Positions 30,446 to 39,601 of a stretch of DNA of 43,216 nucleotides are shown piece by piece. The position numbers and the translations under genes are program-made. Within the stretch, counting starts at the first letter, position 1. Each line of letters begins with the position of its first letter. Under the pieces are notes generated by a model, which worked only from the letters and a program-made list of their open reading frames with translations, had not been told where the DNA came from and made no database searches. Origin of the DNA: RBG-13-66-14 sp964436465 (GTDB lineage Bacteria; RBG-13-66-14); the NCBI GenBank assembly GCA_964436465.1, contig CAYTCV010000011.1, positions 1-43,216 on the forward strand, given 5' to 3'.

Positions 30446-33400
30446 TCAGAACTTCAGCTCCAGGGCCAGCTTGGCGTCGAAGCTCGAATAGTCGTAACCC
30501 ACCGAGGTCTCGTTGGTGAAGTCCTCGTAGGTCAGCGTCAGGTTGGCGTGGATGTTGGTGGTGAGGTAGTACCCGCCGGTGAGCGAGGCGGTGTGGCGCT
30601 GGGTGTTGTCCGGCGGCGTCTGGCTGCCGCCGGAGACGCTGTTCTTGACGATGGTCAGACTGTAGGTCGCGGTAAGCTGCAGCTCGTTGCGCAGGGGGAC
30701 GTTCTCGCCGAGGAAGGGGATGCGGAAGGAGCCCGGCAGCTCCACCACATAGGTGAGGCTCGCCCCGGGGTTGTACGTGTCGGTGACCCGGTGGGTGTCG
30801 CCGATGCCGTACGCCGACCCGCTTTCGTCGGTGATGGTGGAGGACTCGGTGTAGGAGAGCGTGGTGGAGAGGTCGTCCGACCAGCCGCCGCGCCAGGAGA
30901 TGCTCGGCGTGTACGTCCGCGACATACTGACCCCAATCCACTTCGTCGTCTGCTTCTGGAAGGAGAGCTTGACCGTGGACTGCTGCAGCAGGGAAGCGAA
31001 GATGGGGAAGTACTTGTGCCCGGTGATGGTGAGCTCGGCGGCGGGCCAGACCTCGGTCCAGGTTCGGCTGCTGCTGCCGTAGGCTTCGCTGGTGTCCGTC
31101 GAGTAGGAGTACTTGATTTCCCCGAGCAGAACGTCGAAGCTCGCCAGCTCGGGGTCGTCGAATCCGCGGAAAAATTCCAGGGGGCGGAAACGGTTCGAGA
31201 TGAGATAGGAGTATCCCCGCCCCGCATAGGTGGGCTCACCGGCGTCGTGCCAGATGTGGTCCCAGCCCCAGATGTACTCGGGGGGCGGCTTTTGGGTGAC
31301 CTCGTCGTAGGTCGAGCTGCGCCGGAGCGTGTAGTTCAGGTTGGTCGTCCACGAGCCGAACCACTTATCGATGAGGGTCCCCAGCGAGAGGGGCAGGCTG
31401 GCCGAGATGTTGTTGCTGACGCTTACATCGTAGGTTTCGGTCGTGTATTCCGAGGGGGGGTTGAAGAGCTCCGAGTAAGTGGTGCCGAAGTCCAGCGACG
31501 GCTGAGCCAGGCGGAACCGGCTGAAGGAGAGCATCAGCCCGGCGTTCTGTGTGTAGCTCACCGGTTCGGAGTGCAACAGGTCGCTGGTGTCCGAGAAGGA
31601 GAAGCTGGGGGAGAAGGACAGCCCGCGGATGAACTGCCAGGTGACCGAGGTGGTGACCTCTTCCTTCCCCGTGATGGAGTCCACCCGCCCCGTGTCTTCG
31701 TCGTAATCGGTGGCGTCCTTCTTGTAGAGATACCGGCCGTTGATTTTCGTCGGGACGAAGAACAGGTCGGAGATTAACGAGTAATCGAAGCTGGCGCTCG
31801 CCGACTGCTCGTGGTCGTTGCGCTTCGCCGTCTCGTTCAGGCCCCGGTAGTCGGTGTAGGAGAAGGTGAGTGTGGGCCAGCCGGTCTTCGAGAAACTCAG
31901 GTTGGCCTTGGCGGTATCCGAGACCGTCTTGCCGAGGGCCTCCACGGAGCCCTCGTAATCGGCGATGTTCTCCACGTAGACGGTGGAGTGGGTCATGGAG
32001 CCCGAGAGAGGCAGGTTGACGCGCCAGTCGTTGGGCATGAAAGAGCCGAGCTGTAGCGTGGCCGCCCCGTCCAGGTCCTCGGCCGTGACGCCGGTACGCC
32101 GGAGACCGATGGACTGGAAGTCACCGTCCATCTTTTGGTAGCTGCCCTCCACGGTGAGCACGTCGGCGAATTTTAGCAGGACCTTCCCCCGTTGGGCCTC
32201 ACCCTCGCGCACAATCGGATTTCGCAGGTCGATATTGTTTACCCAGAGACGGCCCGGGCCACCTCCCGGCTGGAAGGCGCCGCTCATGGGACTGGTGGTC
32301 ATGACGCCGCAGGAGACCTCGTACACGCGCACCATCTGCGGAGACCCGGCCACGGTGAGGTTGTCCCTCGTGTAGGTCGGCGGACGCTCGACGGGGTCGA
32401 GGGCCTCGTACTCCTGCCGGAGGGCGATGAGCTCGGAGAAGTCCACATCCAGTGTGTTCCAGCCCGGCGCCGTCAGCGGCATCGCCGCTTCGTAGTAGTT
32501 GTTCTCGTCGGTGCCGAAGCGGATAAAGAAGAGGTCCTCGCCCGACCGTTCCGGATTGCGGTTGTTGGCCGATACGCTCAGGCTGTCGTGGGTGGTGAAG
32601 TCGCGGCTTTCCAGGAACTCCTGCGCCGTGGAGCCCCGGATGATGTCCTCGGTGTCCAGCACCCCGTTGCCGGCCCCGGTGGCCCCCGGGTCGTAACCGG
32701 CCCATCCGATGTCCTCGCCGGGGTCGAGTATTCCGTTGTGGTTCGCGTCCTCGGTATTCAGGATGCCGTCGCCTTCGCCGGAATCCGGTTCGTCGGTGTC
32801 GTGGGTCCGGGGGTTCGGCTGGATGGAGCCCCGACCGAAATGCCCGTCATGGCCCCAGTCGTTCCAACGGACGAGGTTATAGCCCAGGTCGAGGGACTGC
32901 TCACGGATTAAATACCCCTGGGAGTCCTCGCGCTGCTCCAGCGGCTCGTAGTCCTGGTTGTCCTCGGAGTTCACCGTGCCCACGGTGAAGTTGTTCGACG
33001 GGCTCTCGGGCTCGACGACCGGCGTCTCCCACCGGACGCCGGTGAGCCGGAGATTGTACAACAGGACCGCCGTATCCTCGCCTCCGACGAAATCCCCTTC
33101 ATTCTCGGACTCGACCCAGATGCGCATGGCCTTGACCAGCTTGGACAGAGGCGGCATGTAGTCGCCCGGCCGCGACTCGTCGGTCTCCAGGGGTATGCGG
33201 ATGGCCAGCCAGCCGTTGCCCAGGTCACGCCCCAGGTACTCCTCGGGGATGTCCGCCAGGGGAACGGCGTAGCCGAAGTGCTGCTCGGTGGTGTCCAGGG
33301 TGAGGTTGAAGTCGAGGTCCTCGGTGTTCAACAGGGAGTTGTTCCGCCCGATGATGACCTCGTCGTAGATGCCGCCGTCGCCGGAGTTGTTGAAGGTCCA

Positions 33401-36127
33401 GCCGCGCTCGTCCTCCGAGTAGTTCAACCGCCCGTCCAGCTCGCCGGGGTCGGACAGGTCGGCGGATATTCCCTCGTGCAGCCCCTCGTCCTCGGTGTCG
33501 TAGCCCTCGTAGCCGAAGCCGGTGTAATCGCCGTCCGAGTCCTCGTTGATGAGCCCGATGTCGAAGTGCAGCACGCCGCCGTGAATTTCGCCGCGGCGGA
33601 AGAGGTAGAACTCCAGATACTTCAGGTTCTTCTCCTCCAGGTCCAGGCCGTTGGGGGAGATAATCCGGCACACCGAATCCCACTGCCCCGCCCCCTGGGG
33701 CAGCGGTTTCGCGTCGTCGCCGCCGAACACGAGTACCCGCACGACGTCCTCGTTCCACTCTTCGTTAATCTGACTCCGAATCCACTCCTCGTCCCCCACC
33801 TTCATGAGCCTGCGGTCGGACTGGGCGTAGGAGCCGTCCTGCGTGATTGGCGGGGAGCTCGGCCCCCACTCGTCACCGTCCGCCGGGAATGAAATGGCCT
33901 GGTGCGCGCTCTCCATGTCGTCCACGTGCGCCCGGCCCACCCGGTTCGGGTCGTAGAAGCTGTAGGCCCACTCGCCCTCGAGGTTGATGTTCGAAAGCTC
34001 CTTTGATTCTACGAAGGGCAGGAGGTTGATGAAGTCGGTCATGAATTGGTTCTGTACGTTCAGGCTGATGTCGGCGTCCATCACCTGATGGGCGCTGGGA
34101 ATGGCCCGCAGCTCGGGAATCTCCAGCTTGTCCACCGGCAGGTCGGTCCACTCGCCGATGTAGGTCCCTCCGAGGGCGAGCACGTCGCCGAGGTTGAACT
34201 CCAGCCGGCCGCCGGCCAGCGTCTTGCCGGCCTCGCCGAACATCGGCTTGTACTCATACTTTATCTTCAGGTCGGCGTCCGAGGAGTCGGCGCCGGGGAC
34301 CAGGAATTCGATGTACCCCGAGTCGTAATCGATGATGTAGTCCACGTCGCGGACCAGACGCCGGCCGTTCAGCGACACCTCCTCGGAGCCGGGGATGATG
34401 TTGGGCTTGAGGAAGCGCACGGCCGAGGCGCTGTGGTACTCCACGTGGATATCGAAGCGGTGGTTGCGCCGGGAGTAACTCTCGTCGTAGGCGTCCTCGT
34501 CGGTGCCCGCCTCGCCCTCCTTCTGGAAGGGGTAGCGGTCGGGGAAGATTAAAAGACCGTTGGAGAAGTCGATTAAATTGATGTTGATGCGGTCGTCGGA
34601 GCCGTCCGCGGCGCGGGTGAGCCCGAAGACGCGAACCAACGGCTCCGTGGTGTCGCCGTTCCCGTTGAAGTCATCGGCGTCGTTGGCCCGGTCCTGGAGG
34701 TCGAAAATTTCCAGGATGAAGTCGGAGTCGTTCTGCAGACCGGAGGCCCCCAGGAAGTAGATGTCGTGGTACATGTACTCGGTCAGAGCCGGGTTGAGGA
34801 TTCCGCTCTTGATGAGCTTGGGCGCTCCCGTCGTGCCTTCGCCATATCCCACCGAGTAGATGACGCCGGCGGGGTTGGTGGGGCTGGCCACCTTGTACTT
34901 AATCGCCACGTAGTCGGTGGTGCTGATGCTGGTGTTGAAGGTGATTCTGCCGGTCGTCTTGCTGACGTTGAAATCCTGCACATTCTCCAGCCGGCGCCAG
35001 AAGCTGGAGCTGACGGGCTCGTCGTCCGTAGGGACGGGCGGGTCGGTGGGATTGCCCCCGGTGCCGTCCGAGTAAATCTGGGCGTCGAGCGTGTAGTAGT
35101 TGTAGGTGGGGTCGCGCTGCTGACCGTAGGAATAAACGTAGACCTCGATGAGGGCGCTGCCGTCGATGGGGGATTCGGCGATTTGCAGTTGCTGGCCGAA
35201 GTGGTTCGGATTCGTGTCCACCCGGTAGTAGACCCGCTCCGAGTAGCTCGTGTCCCGGATGTCCTCCCGCTGGAGCTGGCCGGTGCCGGTGAACTCCTCC
35301 TCCTCGGTCACGCCCTTCTCCCGGGAGCCGATGAGGGTGAAGGTGAACCACTCGCCCAGCCCGCCGATGACCTTGGCCCCGAAGAGGCTCTTGGCCGAGT
35401 AGCTGACGAACTGCGTCCCGGGGATGGAGAGGTTGACGTCGCCCAGCTCGGCCCGGCGTATGAGCTCGTCATCCCGGCCGGTGTAGATGAGGGACAGCTT
35501 GTTCCGCGAGTCGTTCTCCCGGGTGTCGTCGTAGTCCACGTTGACGGTGACCCGCTCGGCGATGGTCCCCTCGACCCGGATTTGGGTCTCCTGGTCCATG
35601 TTGAAATCCCCCTGGGTGCCCACCAGGAGCGGGTCGGGGGGATTATCGTAGGTTTTGGACGTGTAGCCGAGGACGAAGAGCTTGCGGCCGGTGATTTTCA
35701 GGGTGGTGGCGAGCCAGTCGATGGTGATGTCGCCTATAAGGCCCTCGTCGGCCTCGCGGGCGTAAGTCCGCTCGCGGAGCTTGATGCCGGCCACCCGCTC
35801 GGACCACTCGTCGTAGTTGAAGGGGTAGGGGTAGGGGTCGCCAAAGGCGTCGTAGGTGTGGCGGTAATTCCAGAGGCGTTCCCCGAGCTCCTCGGCGGTG
35901 GGGGCCGTGTAGTCGAAGGACTCGAGGACGAGTTGCTCGTAGAAGGCGGGGGTCCGCGGGGTCTCGAGCTCGGGCGTGAAAAAAGCTTCGTAGGGGTGGC
36001 GTTTGGGCGGGTTGACCCGGTAGGAGAACCTATCTAGGCGGTAGTCATCGCCGGGCCTCGCGCGGAGCGTGCCGGCTACGACCAGGACGGCGAGAATAGC
36101 CAGGACTACCGGTACGACAGGGCGCAA
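30446..36127 (-). CDS. sprA: SprA/Sov-like giant outer-membrane protein
   Basis: A 1893-residue protein related to SprA/Sov, the barrel that forms the type IX secretion translocon in Bacteroidetes; members there are around 2,300-2,500 residues. After a signal peptide (about 1-23) it has the SprA pattern: GTIAERVTVNVDYDDTREND, RRAELGDVNLSIPGTQFVSY and KSLFGAKVIGGLGEW, with a segment ending SREKG (about 175-275). Further beta-sandwich parts follow, then the barrel (about 1290-1893) ending in phenylalanine. Residues about 1110-1165 hold calcium-loop-like repeats (DGILNTEDANHNGILDPGED and GNGVLDTEDI). TTG 36127 follows GGGAG. A PorV-like partner is encoded at 13783-14850. It is alone in its unit; whether it secretes proteins here is inference. 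Confidence 0.75.
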   Translation of the reverse strand: MRPVVPVVLAILAVLVVAGTLRARPGDDYRLDRFSYRVNPPKRHPYEAFFTPELETPRTPAFYEQLVLESFDYTAPTAEELGERLWNYRHTYDAFGDPYPYPFNYDEWSERVAGIKLRERTYAREADEGLIGDITIDWLATTLKITGRKLFVLGYTSKTYDNPPDPLLVGTQGDFNMDQETQIRVEGTIAERVTVNVDYDDTRENDSRNKLSLIYTGRDDELIRRAELGDVNLSIPGTQFVSYSAKSLFGAKVIGGLGEWFTFTLIGSREKGVTEEEEFTGTGQLQREDIRDTSYSERVYYRVDTNPNHFGQQLQIAESPIDGSALIEVYVYSYGQQRDPTYNYYTLDAQIYSDGTGGNPTDPPVPTDDEPVSSSFWRRLENVQDFNVSKTTGRITFNTSISTTDYVAIKYKVASPTNPAGVIYSVGYGEGTTGAPKLIKSGILNPALTEYMYHDIYFLGASGLQNDSDFILEIFDLQDRANDADDFNGNGDTTEPLVRVFGLTRAADGSDDRININLIDFSNGLLIFPDRYPFQKEGEAGTDEDAYDESYSRRNHRFDIHVEYHSASAVRFLKPNIIPGSEEVSLNGRRLVRDVDYIIDYDSGYIEFLVPGADSSDADLKIKYEYKPMFGEAGKTLAGGRLEFNLGDVLALGGTYIGEWTDLPVDKLEIPELRAIPSAHQVMDADISLNVQNQFMTDFINLLPFVESKELSNINLEGEWAYSFYDPNRVGRAHVDDMESAHQAISFPADGDEWGPSSPPITQDGSYAQSDRRLMKVGDEEWIRSQINEEWNEDVVRVLVFGGDDAKPLPQGAGQWDSVCRIISPNGLDLEEKNLKYLEFYLFRRGEIHGGVLHFDIGLINEDSDGDYTGFGYEGYDTEDEGLHEGISADLSDPGELDGRLNYSEDERGWTFNNSGDGGIYDEVIIGRNNSLLNTEDLDFNLTLDTTEQHFGYAVPLADIPEEYLGRDLGNGWLAIRIPLETDESRPGDYMPPLSKLVKAMRIWVESENEGDFVGGEDTAVLLYNLRLTGVRWETPVVEPESPSNNFTVGTVNSEDNQDYEPLEQREDSQGYLIREQSLDLGYNLVRWNDWGHDGHFGRGSIQPNPRTHDTDEPDSGEGDGILNTEDANHNGILDPGEDIGWAGYDPGATGAGNGVLDTEDIIRGSTAQEFLESRDFTTHDSLSVSANNRNPERSGEDLFFIRFGTDENNYYEAAMPLTAPGWNTLDVDFSELIALRQEYEALDPVERPPTYTRDNLTVAGSPQMVRVYEVSCGVMTTSPMSGAFQPGGGPGRLWVNNIDLRNPIVREGEAQRGKVLLKFADVLTVEGSYQKMDGDFQSIGLRRTGVTAEDLDGAATLQLGSFMPNDWRVNLPLSGSMTHSTVYVENIADYEGSVEALGKTVSDTAKANLSFSKTGWPTLTFSYTDYRGLNETAKRNDHEQSASASFDYSLISDLFFVPTKINGRYLYKKDATDYDEDTGRVDSITGKEEVTTSVTWQFIRGLSFSPSFSFSDTSDLLHSEPVSYTQNAGLMLSFSRFRLAQPSLDFGTTYSELFNPPSEYTTETYDVSVSNNISASLPLSLGTLIDKWFGSWTTNLNYTLRRSSTYDEVTQKPPPEYIWGWDHIWHDAGEPTYAGRGYSYLISNRFRPLEFFRGFDDPELASFDVLLGEIKYSYSTDTSEAYGSSSRTWTEVWPAAELTITGHKYFPIFASLLQQSTVKLSFQKQTTKWIGVSMSRTYTPSISWRGGWSDDLSTTLSYTESSTITDESGSAYGIGDTHRVTDTYNPGASLTYVVELPGSFRIPFLGENVPLRNELQLTATYSLTIVKNSVSGGSQTPPDNTQRHTASLTGGYYLTTNIHANLTLTYEDFTNETSVGYDYSSFDAKLALELKF

Positions 36128-36238
36128 CGGAAAACTCCCGGGCGGGGCTTCGGGATTGGAATACGGCGGAATATATTAATCTCAAACAGGATACGACGCC
36201 CCGAGATTCCCGGTTCCCCTCGCGGGACGGTATAAATA

Positions 36239-36276
36239 GACCCTCCGCGGCGCAGGTTGCACACTCCGGGAGGGTC
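36239..36276 (-). terminator. Possible terminator of glyQ-glyS
   Basis: On the minus strand GACCCTCC (36276-36269) pairs with GGAGGGTC (36246-36239) around a 22-nt loop, and TATTTATA follows. The stem is perfect but the loop is long and the T tract is broken, so this is a moderate candidate. Confidence 0.5.
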
Positions 36277-36278
36277 GC

Positions 36279-38456
36279 CTACTCGGCCTGGATTAAAGAC
36301 AGGTCGCCCACACGGCCGAAAACGCCCACCAGCTCGTTTAACAGCGCCAGGCGGTTGTCGCGGAGCGCCTCGGAGTCGGTGAAAACCGTCACCTCGTCGA
36401 AGAAGCGGTCTATGGCGTCGCGGAAACCGGCGATTTTCCCCAGGGCGGCGTCGAAGTCCCCCCGCCCGACCGCGGCGGTTACCCCCTCCCCGTCGCGGAC
36501 CAGCAGCTTCGACAGCCCGAGTTCCTCGTCCTGCTCCACCTTGGCCGGGTCGAAGGGTTTGAACTCGGTGAGGCCGAATTCCTTTACGGCCTGGCGGAGG
36601 ATGTTGCAGGCCCGCTTGTAGCCGGCCGCCACGTCGGAGAATTCCGCGCCCCCTTTGGCCCGGGCCAGGGAGTGGGCCGAGCGCCAGGCGGACCAGGGGC
36701 GGGTCGGGTATGCGCTCAGCGCCGCCCGCGCGGCGTCGGTCGGCAGCCCCAGCTCCCCGAGCAGGCGAAGGGCACGCTCGGCGAGGAAGGCCAGCAGCTT
36801 TTCGTACACCTCGACCTCGTCGAACGCCTTCCTGGTCGTTCCGCTGAAATTCGAGACCGCAATCCGCAGGAGCGGCTCCAGGTCGAGCCGCGCGTGGTCG
36901 AATCCCGCGGGCTCGTGCCCCTCCACTCCGGCGGCGATGCCGATGACCCCCCGCGCCGCGCGGCGCAGCCCGTAAGGGTCCCGCGAGCCGGTGGGGGTGA
37001 GTCCGACGGCGAAGCACCCCGCCAGGGTGTCCAGCCGGTCCACGAGCGCCAGGAAACATCCCGCCGCCGTCTGCGGCAGCTCATCCGCCTTTCCCGTAAA
37101 GCCTTTAGGCAGGTATTGCTCACCGATGGCCCGCCAGACCGGCTCGGGCTCCTTCTGCGTCCGGGCCAGCTCGCCGCCGATGAGCCCCTGCAGGCCGGTG
37201 AACTCGACGACGAGGCGGGTCAGAAGGTCCTGCTTGGCCAGGGAGGCCGCCCGTTCCAGATACCCCGCCACGACCGGGTCGTTGCCGCAGAACCCCTCCG
37301 CGTTGACCGACTGCACCAGGGTGAGGAGACGGGTCCGTTTGTCGGAATAGTTTCCCAGGCCGCGGATGAACTGGAGGTCGGCCAGCTCCTCGGTCAGTGA
37401 CGCGAGGGACCGCCGGCGGTCCTGGTCCCAGAAGAAGGCGGCGTCGGTGAGCCGCGCCCGCAGGACGCGCTCGTGGCCGGCGACGACACCCCCGGCGTTC
37501 CGGTCGCCACCGTCGCGCACGACGATGAAACGCGGCAGGAGCTTCCCCGAGGCGTCGCGCACCTCGAAGTACTTCTGGTACTCCTTCAGCACGCTGGAGA
37601 CCACGACCTCGGGCAGTTCCAGGAACCGCTCCTCGAAACCGCCCTCCAGGCAGGTCGGGTGTTCAACCATGTTGGCGACGTCGAGAAGCAGCTCCTCGTC
37701 CAGGCGGACCCGGCCGTATGCTGAGAGAAGCTCTTCCAGGCGCTCTTTGAGAAGGGTATAGCGTTCGCCGGGCCGGACGACGTTCCCCTCGTCGTCGGTG
37801 GTGGTGCCGTCGGGGATGACGTGGTGCTCCCGGCAGGCATGGACGTAGGAGTCCAGGGAGGCGTCGGGGAGCTCGAACTCGGTGTCCGCCAGGAAACGGT
37901 GGCCCCTGGAGTGGCGCCCGGCCTTTATCTCGCCGATTTCCAGCGGCACCACCGCGTCGTCGGCCAGGGCGACGAGCCAGCGGATGGGTCGCAGGAATTT
38001 GACCTCTCCGGCGCCCCAGCGCATGGCCTTGGGCAGCGGCAGCTCGGTGACGAGGGCCTCCGCGATACCGGGGAGCAGGTCCGCCGTGGCCGCTCCGCCC
38101 GTTTTTACCTCGACCTGAACCCGTTCCCCCTTGGGCGTCTGGGCGATTCCCAGGTCGGCCTCGGTGAGGCCGAATTTCGCGGCGAAGCTGATGGCGGCGA
38201 CGGTGGGATTTCCGTCGCCGTCGTAGGCCGTGTGGATGGGGGGGCCGAGCTTGAGGTCGGTTTTCTCCGGCTGCCGGTCCGCCAGCCCGGAGGCGTGGAC
38301 CGCCAACCGCCGCGGGGTGCCGAGGGCCGAGACGGCGGTGAACCCCAGGTCGTTCTGGGTGAGCTTCTCGCGCAGCAGGGCCGCGAGGTCGGCCAGGGCC
38401 GGGGTGAGGAAGCGGCTCGGGAGGTCCTCGACGCCGATTTCCAGCAGGAAGTTCAT
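36279..38456 (-). CDS. glyS: Glycyl-tRNA synthetase beta subunit
   Basis: Beta chain of the bacterial heterotetrameric glycyl-tRNA synthetase, involved in tRNA recognition. The 725-residue product has the typical start NFLLEIGVEDLPSRFLTPAL, the conserved region around ARLTDAAFFWDQDRR, AAYLGKADL-like positions (EYLPKGFTGKADELP), DRLDTLAGCFAVGLTPTGSRDPYGLRRAA and a C-terminal anticodon-binding part (about 590-700) with DRFFDEVTVF. ATG 38456 overlaps the TGA of glyQ by one base; GTG 38459 is an alternative. The two genes form one operon. Confidence 0.95.
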   Translation of the reverse strand: MNFLLEIGVEDLPSRFLTPALADLAALLREKLTQNDLGFTAVSALGTPRRLAVHASGLADRQPEKTDLKLGPPIHTAYDGDGNPTVAAISFAAKFGLTEADLGIAQTPKGERVQVEVKTGGAATADLLPGIAEALVTELPLPKAMRWGAGEVKFLRPIRWLVALADDAVVPLEIGEIKAGRHSRGHRFLADTEFELPDASLDSYVHACREHHVIPDGTTTDDEGNVVRPGERYTLLKERLEELLSAYGRVRLDEELLLDVANMVEHPTCLEGGFEERFLELPEVVVSSVLKEYQKYFEVRDASGKLLPRFIVVRDGGDRNAGGVVAGHERVLRARLTDAAFFWDQDRRRSLASLTEELADLQFIRGLGNYSDKRTRLLTLVQSVNAEGFCGNDPVVAGYLERAASLAKQDLLTRLVVEFTGLQGLIGGELARTQKEPEPVWRAIGEQYLPKGFTGKADELPQTAAGCFLALVDRLDTLAGCFAVGLTPTGSRDPYGLRRAARGVIGIAAGVEGHEPAGFDHARLDLEPLLRIAVSNFSGTTRKAFDEVEVYEKLLAFLAERALRLLGELGLPTDAARAALSAYPTRPWSAWRSAHSLARAKGGAEFSDVAAGYKRACNILRQAVKEFGLTEFKPFDPAKVEQDEELGLSKLLVRDGEGVTAAVGRGDFDAALGKIAGFRDAIDRFFDEVTVFTDSEALRDNRLALLNELVGVFGRVGDLSLIQAE

Positions 38457-39361
38457 CACGCCCCCCCCGCCTCGGACCCGAGAACCCAGTCGGGCCTCTT
38501 TTCGATGCGTTCGAGGTATTTCGCGGCCAGGGCGGAGGTGATTTTGCGCAGCCGGCCCAGGTAGCGCGCCCTCTCGGCCACGCCCACCGCCCCCCGGGCG
38601 TCCAGGACGTTGAACAGGTGCGCGGCGTAGCTGACCAGGTCGTACGCCGGGTAGATAAGCGCCTCATCCGCCACAAGAAGTCTCTCTGCCTCCGCCTCGA
38701 GCTCGTCGAACTGCCCGGCGTAGAGTTTCACGTCGGCCGTTTCGTAGGAGTAGCGGCTGTTCTCGTATTCGGACATCTGCTGAACCCGCCGGTAGCTCAC
38801 GTCGGGTGACCAGCGGAGCTCGAATCCGTCGTCCACGCCGGCGATGTACATCAGCAGGCGCTCCAGGCCGTAGGTCAGCTCCACGGAGACCGGCTTGAGC
38901 GGGATGCCGCCCATCTGCTGGAAGTAGGTGAACTGGGTGATTTCCATCCCGTCCAGGAGCACCTGCCAGCCCGTGCCCCAGGCGCCCAGGGAGGGGGATT
39001 CCCAGTTGTCCTCGTCGAACTTCACGTCGTGGTCCAGCGGCTCTATTCCTACCGCTCGAAGCGAGTCCAGGTAGACGTTCTGGACGTCGGCCGGCGAGGG
39101 CTTGAGGATGACCTGGAGCTGGAAGTGCTTGTAGAAGCGGTGGGGGTTCTCGCCGTAGCGGCCGTCGTCTGGCCGGCGCGAGGGCTCCACGTAGGCGGTA
39201 CGCCACGGTTGCGACCCCAGGACGCCGAAGAAGGTCAAGGGGTTGGCGGTCCCCGCTCCGGTGGGCATGTCGTAGCCGTGGCCGATAAGGCAGCCCTGGT
39301 CCGCCCAAAAGCGGTAGAAACGGAGGGTGAGCTCTTGAAGTGTCAGAATATTCTTATCCAA
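38456..39361 (-). CDS. glyQ: Glycyl-tRNA synthetase alpha subunit
   Basis: Catalytic alpha chain of glycyl-tRNA synthetase. The 301-residue product has the family core: FWADQGCLIGHGYDMPTGAGT, QPWRTAYVEPSRRPDDGRYGENP, HFQLQVILKPSP, DDNWESP-like DEDNWESPSLGAWGTGW, and EITQFTYFQQ followed by ELTYGLERLLMYI. TTG 39361 is the first in-frame start giving a normal N-terminus. It has no ribosome site, and the exact start is less sure than the gene. The promoter at 39428-39456 predicts a leader of about 60 nt. Confidence 0.94.
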   Translation of the reverse strand: MDKNILTLQELTLRFYRFWADQGCLIGHGYDMPTGAGTANPLTFFGVLGSQPWRTAYVEPSRRPDDGRYGENPHRFYKHFQLQVILKPSPADVQNVYLDSLRAVGIEPLDHDVKFDEDNWESPSLGAWGTGWQVLLDGMEITQFTYFQQMGGIPLKPVSVELTYGLERLLMYIAGVDDGFELRWSPDVSYRRVQQMSEYENSRYSYETADVKLYAGQFDELEAEAERLLVADEALIYPAYDLVSYAAHLFNVLDARGAVGVAERARYLGRLRKITSALAAKYLERIEKRPDWVLGSEAGGA

Positions 39362-39427
39362 TATAGTACCATCAAAAATAAGGTTTGTTCTCCGGTTGCC
39401 GACCCGTGAAAACCCATGTAAAGCGTG

Positions 39428-39456
39428 ATTTTAGGCATTCCCGGTTGTCGTGTCAA
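39428..39456 (-). promoter_or_regulatory. glyQ-glyS promoter
   Basis: On the minus strand TTGACA (39456-39451), a 17-bp spacer and TAAAAT (39433-39428). A 7-bp inverted repeat (CCGGTTG with CAACCGG, 39441-39460) covers the -35 box. No T-box leader is present. Confidence 0.8.
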
Positions 39457-39536
39457 CCGGCGAGCCGCCTCGGCGGTGCGGTCGGCGTCCCTGCACACCG
39501 CTGTTTTTTACACGGTTTCGCCACCCCGATTGCCCC

Positions 39537-39565
39537 TTGACCATAGCGGGGATTCCCCGTATACT
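39537..39565 (+). promoter_or_regulatory. Promoter of the M42 operon with a palindrome in the spacer
   Basis: TTGACC (39537-39542), a 17-bp spacer and TATACT (39560-39565). The spacer contains the perfect palindrome CGGGGA-T-TCCCCG (39547-39559), which ends exactly at the -10 box and is a candidate operator. Confidence 0.8.
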
Positions 39566-39601
39566 GTGCCCTCGAAATAGCCGACCTAAAGGGGAGCCCG
39601 C

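Noticed and set aside
34766..36037. 423-codon plus-strand open frame
   Set aside because: It is antisense to the SprA-like gene, with a biased Val/Gly/Glu composition typical of shadow frames and no recognisable motif.
39361..39421. glyQ leader as a glycine T-box or riboswitch
   Set aside because: The predicted leader is only about 60 nt and has no T-box or glycine riboswitch motif.
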